64,000 nt of DNA from NCBI RefSeq assembly GCF_900185725.1, contig NZ_FYAU01000016.1:1-64000 (forward strand), written 5' to 3'. This stretch comes from Stappia sp. TSB10P1A. Lineage in GTDB: Bacteria > Pseudomonadota > Alphaproteobacteria > Rhizobiales > Stappiaceae. The position numbers were made by a program, and so were the translations under genes. A model generated the notes under the pieces. That model was not told where the DNA came from. It searched no databases and worked only from the letters and a program-made list of their open reading frames with translations. Shown one piece after another: positions 36,408 through 43,796 of this stretch. Within the stretch, counting starts at the first letter, position 1. Every line of letters begins with the position of its first letter.

Positions 36408-37160
36408 CTATCGCCGCCGCAGCCGCCAGGCCGCCACCGCCTGCCCCGGCAGCGTCAGCGCCGAGCGGACATAGCGCGGAACCAGCCGGGCCGGGTTGGA
36501 CAGCATCCGCCAGAGCCATTCCAGCGCGGCGGCCCGCATCCAGGCCGGGGCGCGGCGCTGGGTGCCGGCGAGAAAATCCAGCCCCGCGCCGATCGAGGCG
36601 AAGCCGACCTGCGGCAGGCGCCCGTAGGCGCGGGCGGCGAAAATCTCCTGTTTCGGCGCGCCCAGCGCCAGAAAGCACAGCCGCGCGCCCGACCGCCCCA
36701 GCTCGTCGATCAGCGCATCGGCGCCGGCGCCGTCGGGATCGAAGCCCATCGGCGGGGCGAGCCGCGCGACGATGGCGAGCCTTGGTACCCGCGCCGTCAG
36801 CGCCTCGGCCGCGGCATCGAGCGCCGCCGGCGTCGCGCCCAGCAGCGCCACCCCCACCCCGGCCTGCGCCGCCGCCTCGGCCATCGGCACCACCATGTCC
36901 GAGCCGGGCACCAGGCGCACCGGCCGCCCGGCCAGACGCGACAGCCAGACCACCGGATTGCCGTCGGCGACGACCAGATCCTGCGCGGCATAGGCGGCGC
37001 GGAAGGCCTCGTCGCGGCGCAGCTTGGCGAGATGGTCCAGATTGATCGTCGCCAGCGCGAAGCCCTCGCCGCGCCGCAGCCGGGCGGACACCTCCTCCAG
37101 CAGGGCGGCGGCATCGGCATGGGTGATGGCGATGCGGTAGGGCGGGAAGCTGAATTCCAA
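36408..37160 (-). CDS. WecG/TagA/CpsF-family glycosyltransferase
   Basis: The 250-aa glycosyltransferase of the GT26 fold has ALATINLDHLAKLRRDEAFR, AAYAAQDLVVADGNPVVWLS, LVPGSDMV, VALLGATPAAL, LCFLALGAPKQEIFAARAYG and VGFASIGAGLDFLAGTQRRA, covering all family blocks including the Asp of DG and the Gly-rich acceptor loop. Members add N-acetylmannosamine-type sugars to lipid-linked intermediates for exopolysaccharide or teichoic acid synthesis. The gene stands alone here, with no polysaccharide locus visible, so the acceptor is unknown. It starts at ATG 37160. Confidence 0.9.
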   Translation of the reverse strand: MEFSFPPYRIAITHADAAALLEEVSARLRRGEGFALATINLDHLAKLRRDEAFRAAYAAQDLVVADGNPVVWLSRLAGRPVRLVPGSDMVVPMAEAAAQAGVGVALLGATPAALDAAAEALTARVPRLAIVARLAPPMGFDPDGAGADALIDELGRSGARLCFLALGAPKQEIFAARAYGRLPQVGFASIGAGLDFLAGTQRRAPAWMRAAALEWLWRMLSNPARLVPRYVRSALTLPGQAVAAWRLRRR

Positions 37161-37279
37161 TCGAGGACCTTTCGGGCGGATCGGCTCGGATGGCGGGCGG
37201 GCGGTCTGCGGTGCAGCTCACCTATGCCACGGCCGGCGTGTCCGGGCCAGAATTTTGATCCTCGAGCAGTGTCGCAAAC

Positions 37280-37316
37280 GGCCCTGCGCGCGCCCGGAAG
37301 GAGCGCGCGCAGGGCC
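37280..37316 (-). terminator. Terminator hairpin after the RND permease gene
   Basis: GGCCCTGCGCGCGC and GCGCGCGCAGGGCC form a perfect 14-bp stem with a 9-nt loop, 28 bp past the permease stop. On the minus strand it is followed by GTTTGC. It is the strongest hairpin in this half of the window. Confidence 0.8.
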
Positions 37317-37343
37317 GATGTTTCAGCCGGGGGAAGCCGGACC

Positions 37344-40300
37344 TTAGGTGCGCAGCACCCGGTAGATCGCCGGGATCACCAGCACGGTGAGCAGCGTCGA
37401 GGAGGCGAGGCCGAACAGCAGCGAGATCGCCAGGCCCTGGAAGATCGGGTCGGTCAGGATCACCGCCGCGCCGATCATCGCCGCCAGCGCGGTCAGCAGG
37501 ATCGGCTTGAAGCGGATCGCCCCGGCCTCCAGCAGCACCTCGATCAAGGGCTGGTCGGGCCTGTGCGCATGGCGGATGAAGTCGACCAGGAGGATCGAGT
37601 TGCGCACGATGATGCCGGCAAGCGCGATGAAGCCGATCATCGAGGTCGCCGAGAACGGCGCGCCGAACAGCCAGTGGCCGCCGATGATGCCGATGAAGGT
37701 CAGCGGCACCGGGGTCAGGATCACCAGGGGCAGGCGGAACGAGCCGAACTGCGCCACGACGAGGATATAGATGCCGAGCAGCGCCACGATGAAGGCCGCG
37801 CCCATGTCGCGGAAGGTCACCCAGGTCACCTCCCACTCGCCGTCCCAGAGCAGCGTCACCGTGCTCTCGTCCTCCGGCTGGCCGTTGAGACGGATGACGG
37901 GCTTTGGCAGGTCGCCCCAGTCCATCGCGTCGAGCGCGTCGCGCACCGCCAGCATGCCGTAGAGCGGCGCCTCGAAATCGCCGGCGAGCTCCGCCGTCAC
38001 CATGTCGGCGAAGCGGCCGTTGTGGCGGAAGATGAGATGCGAGGAGACCTCCTCGCGCACCTTCACCACATCGCCGAGTTCGACGACGCTGGTGCTGCCG
38101 GGCAGCACGTCGGCCGGGATCGGGGTCGCCAGGAACCGCTCGTCCAGCACCTTGTCGCCGCGCGCCCGCCGAAGGCGGATCGGGATCGGCGCCCGCCCCT
38201 CGCCGCGATGCGAATAGCCGAGCGTGCGCCCGCCGCCGAGGATCGCCAGCGTGTCGAAGACATCGCTTTCCTGCACCCGGAAGAAGTCGAGTTCGTCGGT
38301 GGAGACGGTCACCCGCTTGCGCGGCGCCGGCACGCCATAGCTGTCGTCGATATCGACGATGAAGGGAACCGAGGCGAAGGCCTCGCGCACCTTCTCCGCC
38401 ACCGCCCGGCGCGTCTGCGCGTCCGGCCCGTAGACCTCGGCGAGCAGCGTCGCCAGCACCGGCGGGCCGGGAGGCGGCTCCACCACCTTCAGCACCGTGC
38501 CGGCCGGCACGTCGAGCGCGGCGAGCTTCTGGCGCAGGTCGAGCGCCACCGCATGGCTCGCCCGCTCGCGCTCGCCCTTGGGCGCCAGCACCAGCGCGAC
38601 ATCGCCGAGCTGCGGCTCCTGGCGCAGATAGGAGTGGCGCACCAGCCCGTTGAAGTCGAAGGGCGCGGCGGTGCCGGCATGGGTCGTCGCCGAGATCACG
38701 TCCGGCAGCGCCATCGCCACGCGCGCCGCCGCCTGCGCCACCGCATCGGTCTGTTCCACCGTGCTGCCCTCCGGCAGATCGATGGTGACGGAGAGTTCCG
38801 ACTTGTTGTCGAAGGGCAGCAGCTTGACCGTCACGTCCTTGGTGGCGAACAGCACCATCGAGCCAAGCGTCGCCACGCCGACCAGCAGCAGGAAGATCCA
38901 GCTCCGCGCCTTGGAGGCGAGCACCGGGCGGGCGACCGCCAGATAGGCACGGCCCAGCCGGCCGCCCGAACTGACATCGTGGCCCGTGCCGTGTCCCCCA
39001 TGCACCGGCGCCTTGCCGGCGGCTTTCAGCATCAGCCAGGGCGTCACCGTCACCGCGACGAAGAAGGAGAAGATCATCGCCGCCGAGGCATTGGCCGGGA
39101 TCGGGCTCATATAGGGCCCCATCATGCCGGAGACGAAGAGCATCGGCAGCAGGGCGGTGACGACGGTCAGCGTCGCGACGATGGTCGGATTGCCGACCTC
39201 GGCCACCGCCTCGATGGCGGCAACGCGGCGGTCGCGCCCATCGCCCATCACCCAGTGGCGGGCGATGTTCTCGATCACCACGATGGCGTCGTCGACCAGG
39301 ATGCCGATGGAGAAGATCAGCGCGAACAGCGACACCCGGTTCAGCGTGTAGCCCATCACCCAGGCGGCGAACAGCGTCAGCAGGATCGTCACCGGGATCA
39401 CCACGGCGACCACCAGCGCCTCGCGCCGGCCGATCGCCGCCATCACCAGCGCGATGATCGAGAGCGTCGCCAGCCCCAGGTGGAACAGCAGTTCGTTGGC
39501 CTTCTCGTTGGCCGTCTCGCCATAGTCGCGGGTCACGGTGACGGTCATGCTGGCCGGCACCAGCGTTCCCTTCAGCGCCTCGACGCGGGTGAGCACCGCC
39601 TCGGCGACGGTGACCGCATTGGCCCCGGCCCGCTTGGCGACCGCCAGCGTCACCGCCGGCAGGCGGCTGCCCTCCCCCTCGCGCGCATACATTGCGGTGA
39701 TCGCGTCGCTTTCGGAGAGGATGGCGATATCGGCGACATCGCGCACATAGACCGGCCGGCCGTCGCGGGTGGTCAGCACCAGATTGCCGATCTCCTCCGG
39801 GCTCGACAGCGTCTCGCCGGCGACCACGCTGACCTCGCGGGCCGCGCCGTCCTGCAGCGCGCGCACCCGCCCGCTCGGGAAGGCGCGGTTGGCGCCGCCG
39901 ACCTTGCCGGCGAGCTGCTGCAGCGTCACGCCGTTCAGCGCCAGCCGTTCCGGATCGGGGTTGATGCGGATTTCCTCGCCGACCGCGCCGACCAGATAGG
40001 TCAGGCCGACATTGTCCACCTTCGACACCTCGACCTGCAACTCGCGGGCGATGCGGGTCAGCGCCGCCGGGGTGATCGCGTCTTCCGTCCCTTGCGCCGG
40101 GGTCAGCGTCAGCGAAACGATGGCGACATCGTCGATGCCGCGCCCGACCACCAGCGGCTCGGGAATGCCGACCGGGATGCGGTCCATGTTGGCGCGGATC
40201 TTGTCGTGCACGCGCAGCACCGCCGCATCCGACGAGGTGCCGACGAGGAAGCGCGCGGTCACCAGCACGCCGTCGTCGCGGGTCTGCGAATAGACGTGCT

Positions 40301-40565
40301 CGACCCCGTCGATGCCCTTGACGATGGTCTCCAGCGGCTCGGTGACGAGCTTCACCGCGTCCATCGCCATCAGGCCGCTGGCGTCGACATGGATGTCGAC
40401 CATCGGCACGGAGATCTGCGGCTCCTCCTCGCGCGGCAGGGTGACGAGGGCGATCAGCCCGAGCGCCAGCGAGGCAAGCAGGAACAGCGGCGTCAGGGGC
40501 GAGACAATGAAGGCGCGGGTCAGCCCGCCGGCAATGCCGAGCCCCCCGCTGGGTGGCGTGGTCAT
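37344..40565 (-). CDS. RND-family efflux permease (AcrB-like)
   Basis: The 1073-aa inner-membrane pump has N-terminal TM1 (LTPLFLLASLALGLIALVTL), two large periplasmic domains and about 12 TM segments. The proton-relay Asp pair is in TM4 (IGILVDDAIVVIENIARHWV) and the TM10-11 region has GFIALAGIIVRNSILLVDFI. DD with IVVIEN points to the drug-exporting (HAE1) rather than the metal-exporting (HME) class. A short His/Gly loop (HGGHGTGH) near 520-530 is unusual. It overlaps the adaptor gene by 4 bp (ATGA). No outer-membrane factor gene is adjacent, so it must borrow a TolC homologue. Regulation is probably via the operator at 41781-41802. Confidence 0.95.
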   Translation of the reverse strand: MTTPPSGGLGIAGGLTRAFIVSPLTPLFLLASLALGLIALVTLPREEEPQISVPMVDIHVDASGLMAMDAVKLVTEPLETIVKGIDGVEHVYSQTRDDGVLVTARFLVGTSSDAAVLRVHDKIRANMDRIPVGIPEPLVVGRGIDDVAIVSLTLTPAQGTEDAITPAALTRIARELQVEVSKVDNVGLTYLVGAVGEEIRINPDPERLALNGVTLQQLAGKVGGANRAFPSGRVRALQDGAAREVSVVAGETLSSPEEIGNLVLTTRDGRPVYVRDVADIAILSESDAITAMYAREGEGSRLPAVTLAVAKRAGANAVTVAEAVLTRVEALKGTLVPASMTVTVTRDYGETANEKANELLFHLGLATLSIIALVMAAIGRREALVVAVVIPVTILLTLFAAWVMGYTLNRVSLFALIFSIGILVDDAIVVIENIARHWVMGDGRDRRVAAIEAVAEVGNPTIVATLTVVTALLPMLFVSGMMGPYMSPIPANASAAMIFSFFVAVTVTPWLMLKAAGKAPVHGGHGTGHDVSSGGRLGRAYLAVARPVLASKARSWIFLLLVGVATLGSMVLFATKDVTVKLLPFDNKSELSVTIDLPEGSTVEQTDAVAQAAARVAMALPDVISATTHAGTAAPFDFNGLVRHSYLRQEPQLGDVALVLAPKGERERASHAVALDLRQKLAALDVPAGTVLKVVEPPPGPPVLATLLAEVYGPDAQTRRAVAEKVREAFASVPFIVDIDDSYGVPAPRKRVTVSTDELDFFRVQESDVFDTLAILGGGRTLGYSHRGEGRAPIPIRLRRARGDKVLDERFLATPIPADVLPGSTSVVELGDVVKVREEVSSHLIFRHNGRFADMVTAELAGDFEAPLYGMLAVRDALDAMDWGDLPKPVIRLNGQPEDESTVTLLWDGEWEVTWVTFRDMGAAFIVALLGIYILVVAQFGSFRLPLVILTPVPLTFIGIIGGHWLFGAPFSATSMIGFIALAGIIVRNSILLVDFIRHAHRPDQPLIEVLLEAGAIRFKPILLTALAAMIGAAVILTDPIFQGLAISLLFGLASSTLLTVLVIPAIYRVLRT

Positions 40566-41536
40566 GGGAGAAGCACCTCGTCGCCGGGCGCGAGCCCTGA
40601 GAGGATTTCGGTAAAGGCGTCGCCGTCGAGACGGACGGTGCCGCCCGTCAGCACGGTGCGCTCGACCGGCCCGTCCGGCCCGGCAAGCCGCACGAAGTCG
40701 AGGCCGGCGCGGGTGGTAACCGTGGCGGCGGGCAGCAGGACCGCCTGCCGCTCGCCGACCGGCACGCGCACCAGCACGCGGGCGTTGATGAAGTCGGTGT
40801 CGAGCCGCTCGACCTCGACATCGGCGATCACCCGGCCCGCCTGGATTGTCGGATAGACCTTGGCGAGGCGGCCGGTGAAGGCGGCGCCATTGGCGCCGAT
40901 CTCGATGGCGAGCCCATCCTTGAGGCTGGCCGCATGGCGCTCGGGGATGGCGAGGCGCAGGAAGGTGCCGCCGCTGCCGAGCATCGCCACCGTTTCGCCG
41001 GCCATGATCACCGCGCCGCGCGTCACCGGAACGGTGAGCACGCGCCCGTCGGCCGGGGCCAGCACCTCACCCTCCTCGCCCTGGCGCACGGCGACGGAGC
41101 GCTCGGCGCGGGCGGCGGAGATCTGGTTGCGGATGACCTCGGCGGAGGTGGCGAGCTGCTCCAGCCGCTGGCGGGTGACGACGCCGCGCTCGACCAGGGT
41201 CTGGGCGCGGGCGAGTTCCGCCTCGGCGTTTTCGAGCTGGCTCTGCAGGGCGCGCAGCCGCGCGTCGATCGCCGCCACCTGGAAGGCGATCTTCTCGTCG
41301 GTCACGACGGCGATGCGCTCGCCGGCCCGCACGCTGTCGCCCTCTTCCACCGCCAGTTCGGCGATGGTGCCGCCGATGCGGGCGCGCGCCGGCACCTGGT
41401 CGCGGGCCTCCACCGTGCCGAACACGGCCTTCCACTCGGTCACGGCGCGTGTTTCCACGGTCATGGTTTCCGCCGCCAGCACCGGTCCCGCGAACGCGGC
41501 GACCGATGCTGCCAGCACTGCGGCACGCAGCATCAT
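40562..41536 (-). CDS. RND efflux periplasmic adaptor (membrane fusion protein)
   Basis: The 324-aa adaptor has a signal peptide (MLRAAVLAASVAAFAGPVLA). A lipoyl half-motif (VPARARIGGTIAELAVEEGD, SVRAGERIAVV), an alpha-helical hairpin (about 80-155), the second lipoyl half (GEVLAPADGRVLTVPVTRGA) and a beta-barrel/membrane-proximal domain follow. There is no lipobox. The hairpin is short compared with AcrA (324 versus about 400 aa), resembling small HlyD-like adaptors. It lies between DUF2892 (11 bp upstream) and the permease (4-bp overlap), so the three are one operon. Confidence 0.92.
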   Translation of the reverse strand: MMLRAAVLAASVAAFAGPVLAAETMTVETRAVTEWKAVFGTVEARDQVPARARIGGTIAELAVEEGDSVRAGERIAVVTDEKIAFQVAAIDARLRALQSQLENAEAELARAQTLVERGVVTRQRLEQLATSAEVIRNQISAARAERSVAVRQGEEGEVLAPADGRVLTVPVTRGAVIMAGETVAMLGSGGTFLRLAIPERHAASLKDGLAIEIGANGAAFTGRLAKVYPTIQAGRVIADVEVERLDTDFINARVLVRVPVGERQAVLLPAATVTTRAGLDFVRLAGPDGPVERTVLTGGTVRLDGDAFTEILSGLAPGDEVLLP

Positions 41537-41547
41537 CCCGGTCTCCG

Positions 41548-41748
41548 TCAGAACGCCGTTCCCGGCGCGATGCCGAGACGGCGGAAGATCATCGCCGCCG
41601 GGCAGAAGCCGGTGAAGGCGGCCTGCAGCATGTTGACACCGATGAACACGGTGAACCAGACGAAGAGCGGCGACACGGTCAGCGTCAGCACCACGGACAG
41701 CAGCGTCATGACGCCGGCAAAGGCAAGAACGGCACGGTCGAGAGTCAT
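41548..41748 (-). CDS. DUF2892 small inner-membrane protein
   Basis: The 66-aa protein starts MTLDRAVLAFAGVMTLLSVV, with two TM helices and the family motif FTGFCPAAMIFRRLGI, in which the Cys is conserved in DUF2892 proteins (also found fused to rhodaneses, as in YgaP). Such proteins accompany sulfur/redox-responsive operons of the BigR type. ATG 41748 follows GGAGG at 8 nt; the longer frame from 41781 lacks a site and would overlap the operator. It is first gene of the DUF2892-MFP-RND operon, so a sulfide/persulfide-linked role for the pump is possible but inferred. Confidence 0.85.
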   Translation of the reverse strand: MTLDRAVLAFAGVMTLLSVVLTLTVSPLFVWFTVFIGVNMLQAAFTGFCPAAMIFRRLGIAPGTAF

Positions 41749-41780
41749 CGGAACAGCCTCCAGATAGCGGTATGTGTTCA

Positions 41781-41802
41781 AATATTAGTATCTTCTAAAA
41801 TT
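41781..41802 (-). promoter_or_regulatory. ArsR/BigR-like inverted repeat operator
   Basis: AATATTAG, TATCTT, CTAAAATT form an inverted repeat matching at 7 of 8 positions. It is 33 bp upstream of the DUF2892 start in an otherwise GC-rich stretch. AT-rich TTAG-N6-CTAA sites are typical for ArsR-family repressors. No arsR-like gene is in this window, so the regulator would act in trans. Confidence 0.5.
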
Positions 41803-41949
41803 GCGTCAATACGGGCCATTGCGGAGGTGAAGCGATTTCGGCACCGAGGGGCCAAATGTCGCACCCTGCGGGGGACTTGCGTCAAAACCCGTTGGCCAAG
41901 CCGGGCCGGCTTTGTTAATCACGGCAGTCAGGCAAGCGAGGGGAGCCAC

Positions 41950-43041
41950 ATGACCGCAGCCGACCACGGCATTCTGCCGGCGCAGGCCGTCGCCGAGATG
42001 TTCGCGCGCGGCGAGATCGGTGCGCCGCGCCGTCCGGACGACGACCAGATCCAGCCGGCGAGCCTCGATCTGCGGCTCGGGCCGCTCGCCTATCGGGTGC
42101 GCGCCAGCTTCCTGCCGGGCGCCGGCGCGAAGGTGATGGAAAAGCTCGAGCGGCTGAAGCTGCATGCCTTCGACCTGACGCGCGGCGCGGTGCTGGAGAC
42201 CGGCTGCGTCTATATCGTGCCGCTGATGGAGGCGCTGGCGCTGCCGCAGGACGTCTCGGCCACCACCAATCCGAAGAGTTCGACCGGCCGCCTCGACGTG
42301 TTCACCCGGGTGATCACCGACGAGGGCCGCGCCTTCGACACGGTGCCGGCCGGCTATCGCGGCCCGCTCTATGCGGAGATCAGCCCGCGCACCTTCCCGG
42401 TGCTGGTGCGCGAGGGCTCGCGCCTGTCGCAGATCCGCTTCCGCCGCGGCCAGCCGGTGCTGGACGATACCGCCCTCTCCCTGGTCCATGCCCGCCACGG
42501 TCTCGTCTCGGGCGGCGAGGCGACCATCGGCGGCGGCGTGCACCTGACCATCGATCTGGAGGGCGCGGGCGACGGCAGCCTGATCGGCTATCGCGGCAAG
42601 CGTCATACCGGCGTCATCGACATGGACCTGCGTGCCGGGCAGGACCCGCTCGACTTCTGGGAGCCGATCGTCAATCGCGGCGGCCGCGACCTGATCCTCG
42701 ATCCCAACGAGTTCTACATTCTCGTCTCGCGCGAGGCGGTGCATGTGCCGCCGCTCTTCGCCGCCGAGATGGTGCCCTTCGACCCGCTGGTCGGCGAGTT
42801 CCGCGTCCATTACGCGGGCTTCTTCGACCCCGGCTTCGGCCATTCGGAGATCGGCGGCGGCGGCTCGCGCGCCGTGCTGGAGGTGCGCTCGCACGAGGTG
42901 CCCTTCATCGTCGAGCACGGCCAGACGGTCGGCCGGCTGGTCTATGAGCACATGCTCGCCCGCCCGGCGACGCTCTATGGCGAGGGCATCGGCTCCAACT
43001 ACCAGGGCCAGGGCCTCAAGCTGTCGAAGCATTTTCGCTGA
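41950..43041 (+). CDS. dcd: 2'-Deoxycytidine 5'-triphosphate deaminase, double-length type
   Basis: The 363-aa protein is of the long alphaproteobacterial Dcd form: two dUTPase-like halves, each about 180 aa. The first carries IQPASLDLRLGPLAYRVRAS and ATTNPKSSTGRLDVFTRVIT, the second FDPGFGHSEIGGGGSRAVLE and VEHGQTVGRLVYE. It deaminates dCTP to dUTP for dTMP synthesis. ATG 41950 has GAGGGG upstream; the longer frame from 41449 overlaps the adaptor gene antisense and is rejected. It is monocistronic and followed by a repeat-filled spacer. Confidence 0.92.
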   Translation: MTAADHGILPAQAVAEMFARGEIGAPRRPDDDQIQPASLDLRLGPLAYRVRASFLPGAGAKVMEKLERLKLHAFDLTRGAVLETGCVYIVPLMEALALPQDVSATTNPKSSTGRLDVFTRVITDEGRAFDTVPAGYRGPLYAEISPRTFPVLVREGSRLSQIRFRRGQPVLDDTALSLVHARHGLVSGGEATIGGGVHLTIDLEGAGDGSLIGYRGKRHTGVIDMDLRAGQDPLDFWEPIVNRGGRDLILDPNEFYILVSREAVHVPPLFAAEMVPFDPLVGEFRVHYAGFFDPGFGHSEIGGGGSRAVLEVRSHEVPFIVEHGQTVGRLVYEHMLARPATLYGEGIGSNYQGQGLKLSKHFR

Positions 43042-43084
43042 AGCGGACGGGAGCGCCCTCGCCGGGTGCGAGGTGCTGCCCCTC

Positions 43085-43370
43085 TCCCTGGCGTCATTCC
43101 GGGCAAGGCGAAGCCGCGACCCGGAACCGGGGAGGCAGGGTGGATGCGGGTTCGTTTCGGAGCGTGCCTCATACGCCCTCGGCTCGCCGGTCCCGGCTCG
43201 GCGCTGCGCGCCGTCCGGGAGGACGCGGGGAGAGGGCTGCGCGCGACAGGGCGCGCAAAATGAGGATGCTGCGGCCGGGACGCCGCGGAAGGGACCCGCG
43301 CGCCCAACACCGCTCTGGGAACGAATGGCCCCCGGCTCTCCGGCTTCGCCTGCGGCCGGGGTGACCTCGG
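43085..43370. repeat. Intergenic mosaic repeat region, copy 2
   Basis: This region contains the same modules as 7937-8330 in inverted order. 43092-43130 is identical to 13639-13677, 43121-43218 matches the reverse complement of about 8191-8283, and 43307-43370 matches the reverse complement of 8041-8098. The two inverted modules keep nearly the same spacing at both sites (about 90 bp). No gene is supported here. Confidence 0.8.
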
Positions 43371-43422
43371 TAGGTGGGTGGACAGCGGCCGGATGATCAC
43401 CGAAGGGCGGAGGCACGGCCGT

Positions 43423-43509
43423 GCCCCTCTCTCGGACGTCATCCCGGCCGCGCCCGTCTCTCGGACGTCATCCCGGCCGCGCCCCTCTCTCGGACGTCAT
43501 CCCGGCCGC
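43423..43509. repeat. Three tandem 29-bp repeats
   Basis: A 29-bp unit (starting GCCCCTCTCTCGGACGTCAT, ending CCCGGCCGC) occurs at 43423-43451, 43452-43480 and 43481-43509; the middle copy differs at one position (GCCCGTC). The unit end resembles part of the mosaic repeat family, so this is probably a local amplification of one of its modules. The arrays have no unique spacers and are not CRISPR. Confidence 0.9.
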
Positions 43510-43740
43510 GCGCAGCGCAGAGCCGGGATCCATTGGCACCCTCGGCAGAGGTTTGTCGCACAGACCTCTCCTTGGCGTCTTCCCGGACGAGGCCGAAGGC
43601 CGATGATCCGGAACCGGGGAGCCGGAAGCGGTGGTGGAGTCCGGCGGGAGCGCGCCCATGGGCCCCCGGCTCGCCGATCCCGGCAAACGCCCCCCCCGGC
43701 AAACGCCCCCCCCCGGCACTCGCCGTGCTAGCATCCCGCG
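43510..43740. repeat. Further mosaic repeat modules upstream of the cyclase gene
   Basis: 43496-43546 resembles the reverse complement of 7950-8005, and 43575-43615 matches the reverse complement of 8284-8324. Two adjacent CGGCAAACGCCCCCC copies with long C-tracts follow at about 43682-43715. Frames in this stretch are repeat-derived noise. Confidence 0.7.
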
Positions 43741-43796
43741 CGAGGAGTGCCGGTGATTCTGGCGCGTCCGACAGCGGGCGGGGAGACTGACGCAAC

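Noticed and set aside
36912-40856. 1274-aa plus-strand frame across the RND operon
   Set aside because: Antisense to confident RND and adaptor genes; its composition (HRRQHRDA-like repeats) is typical of reversed GC-rich coding sequence.
43423-43509. Tandem 29-bp repeats as a CRISPR array
   Set aside because: The units are directly abutting with no spacers and no cas genes are present.
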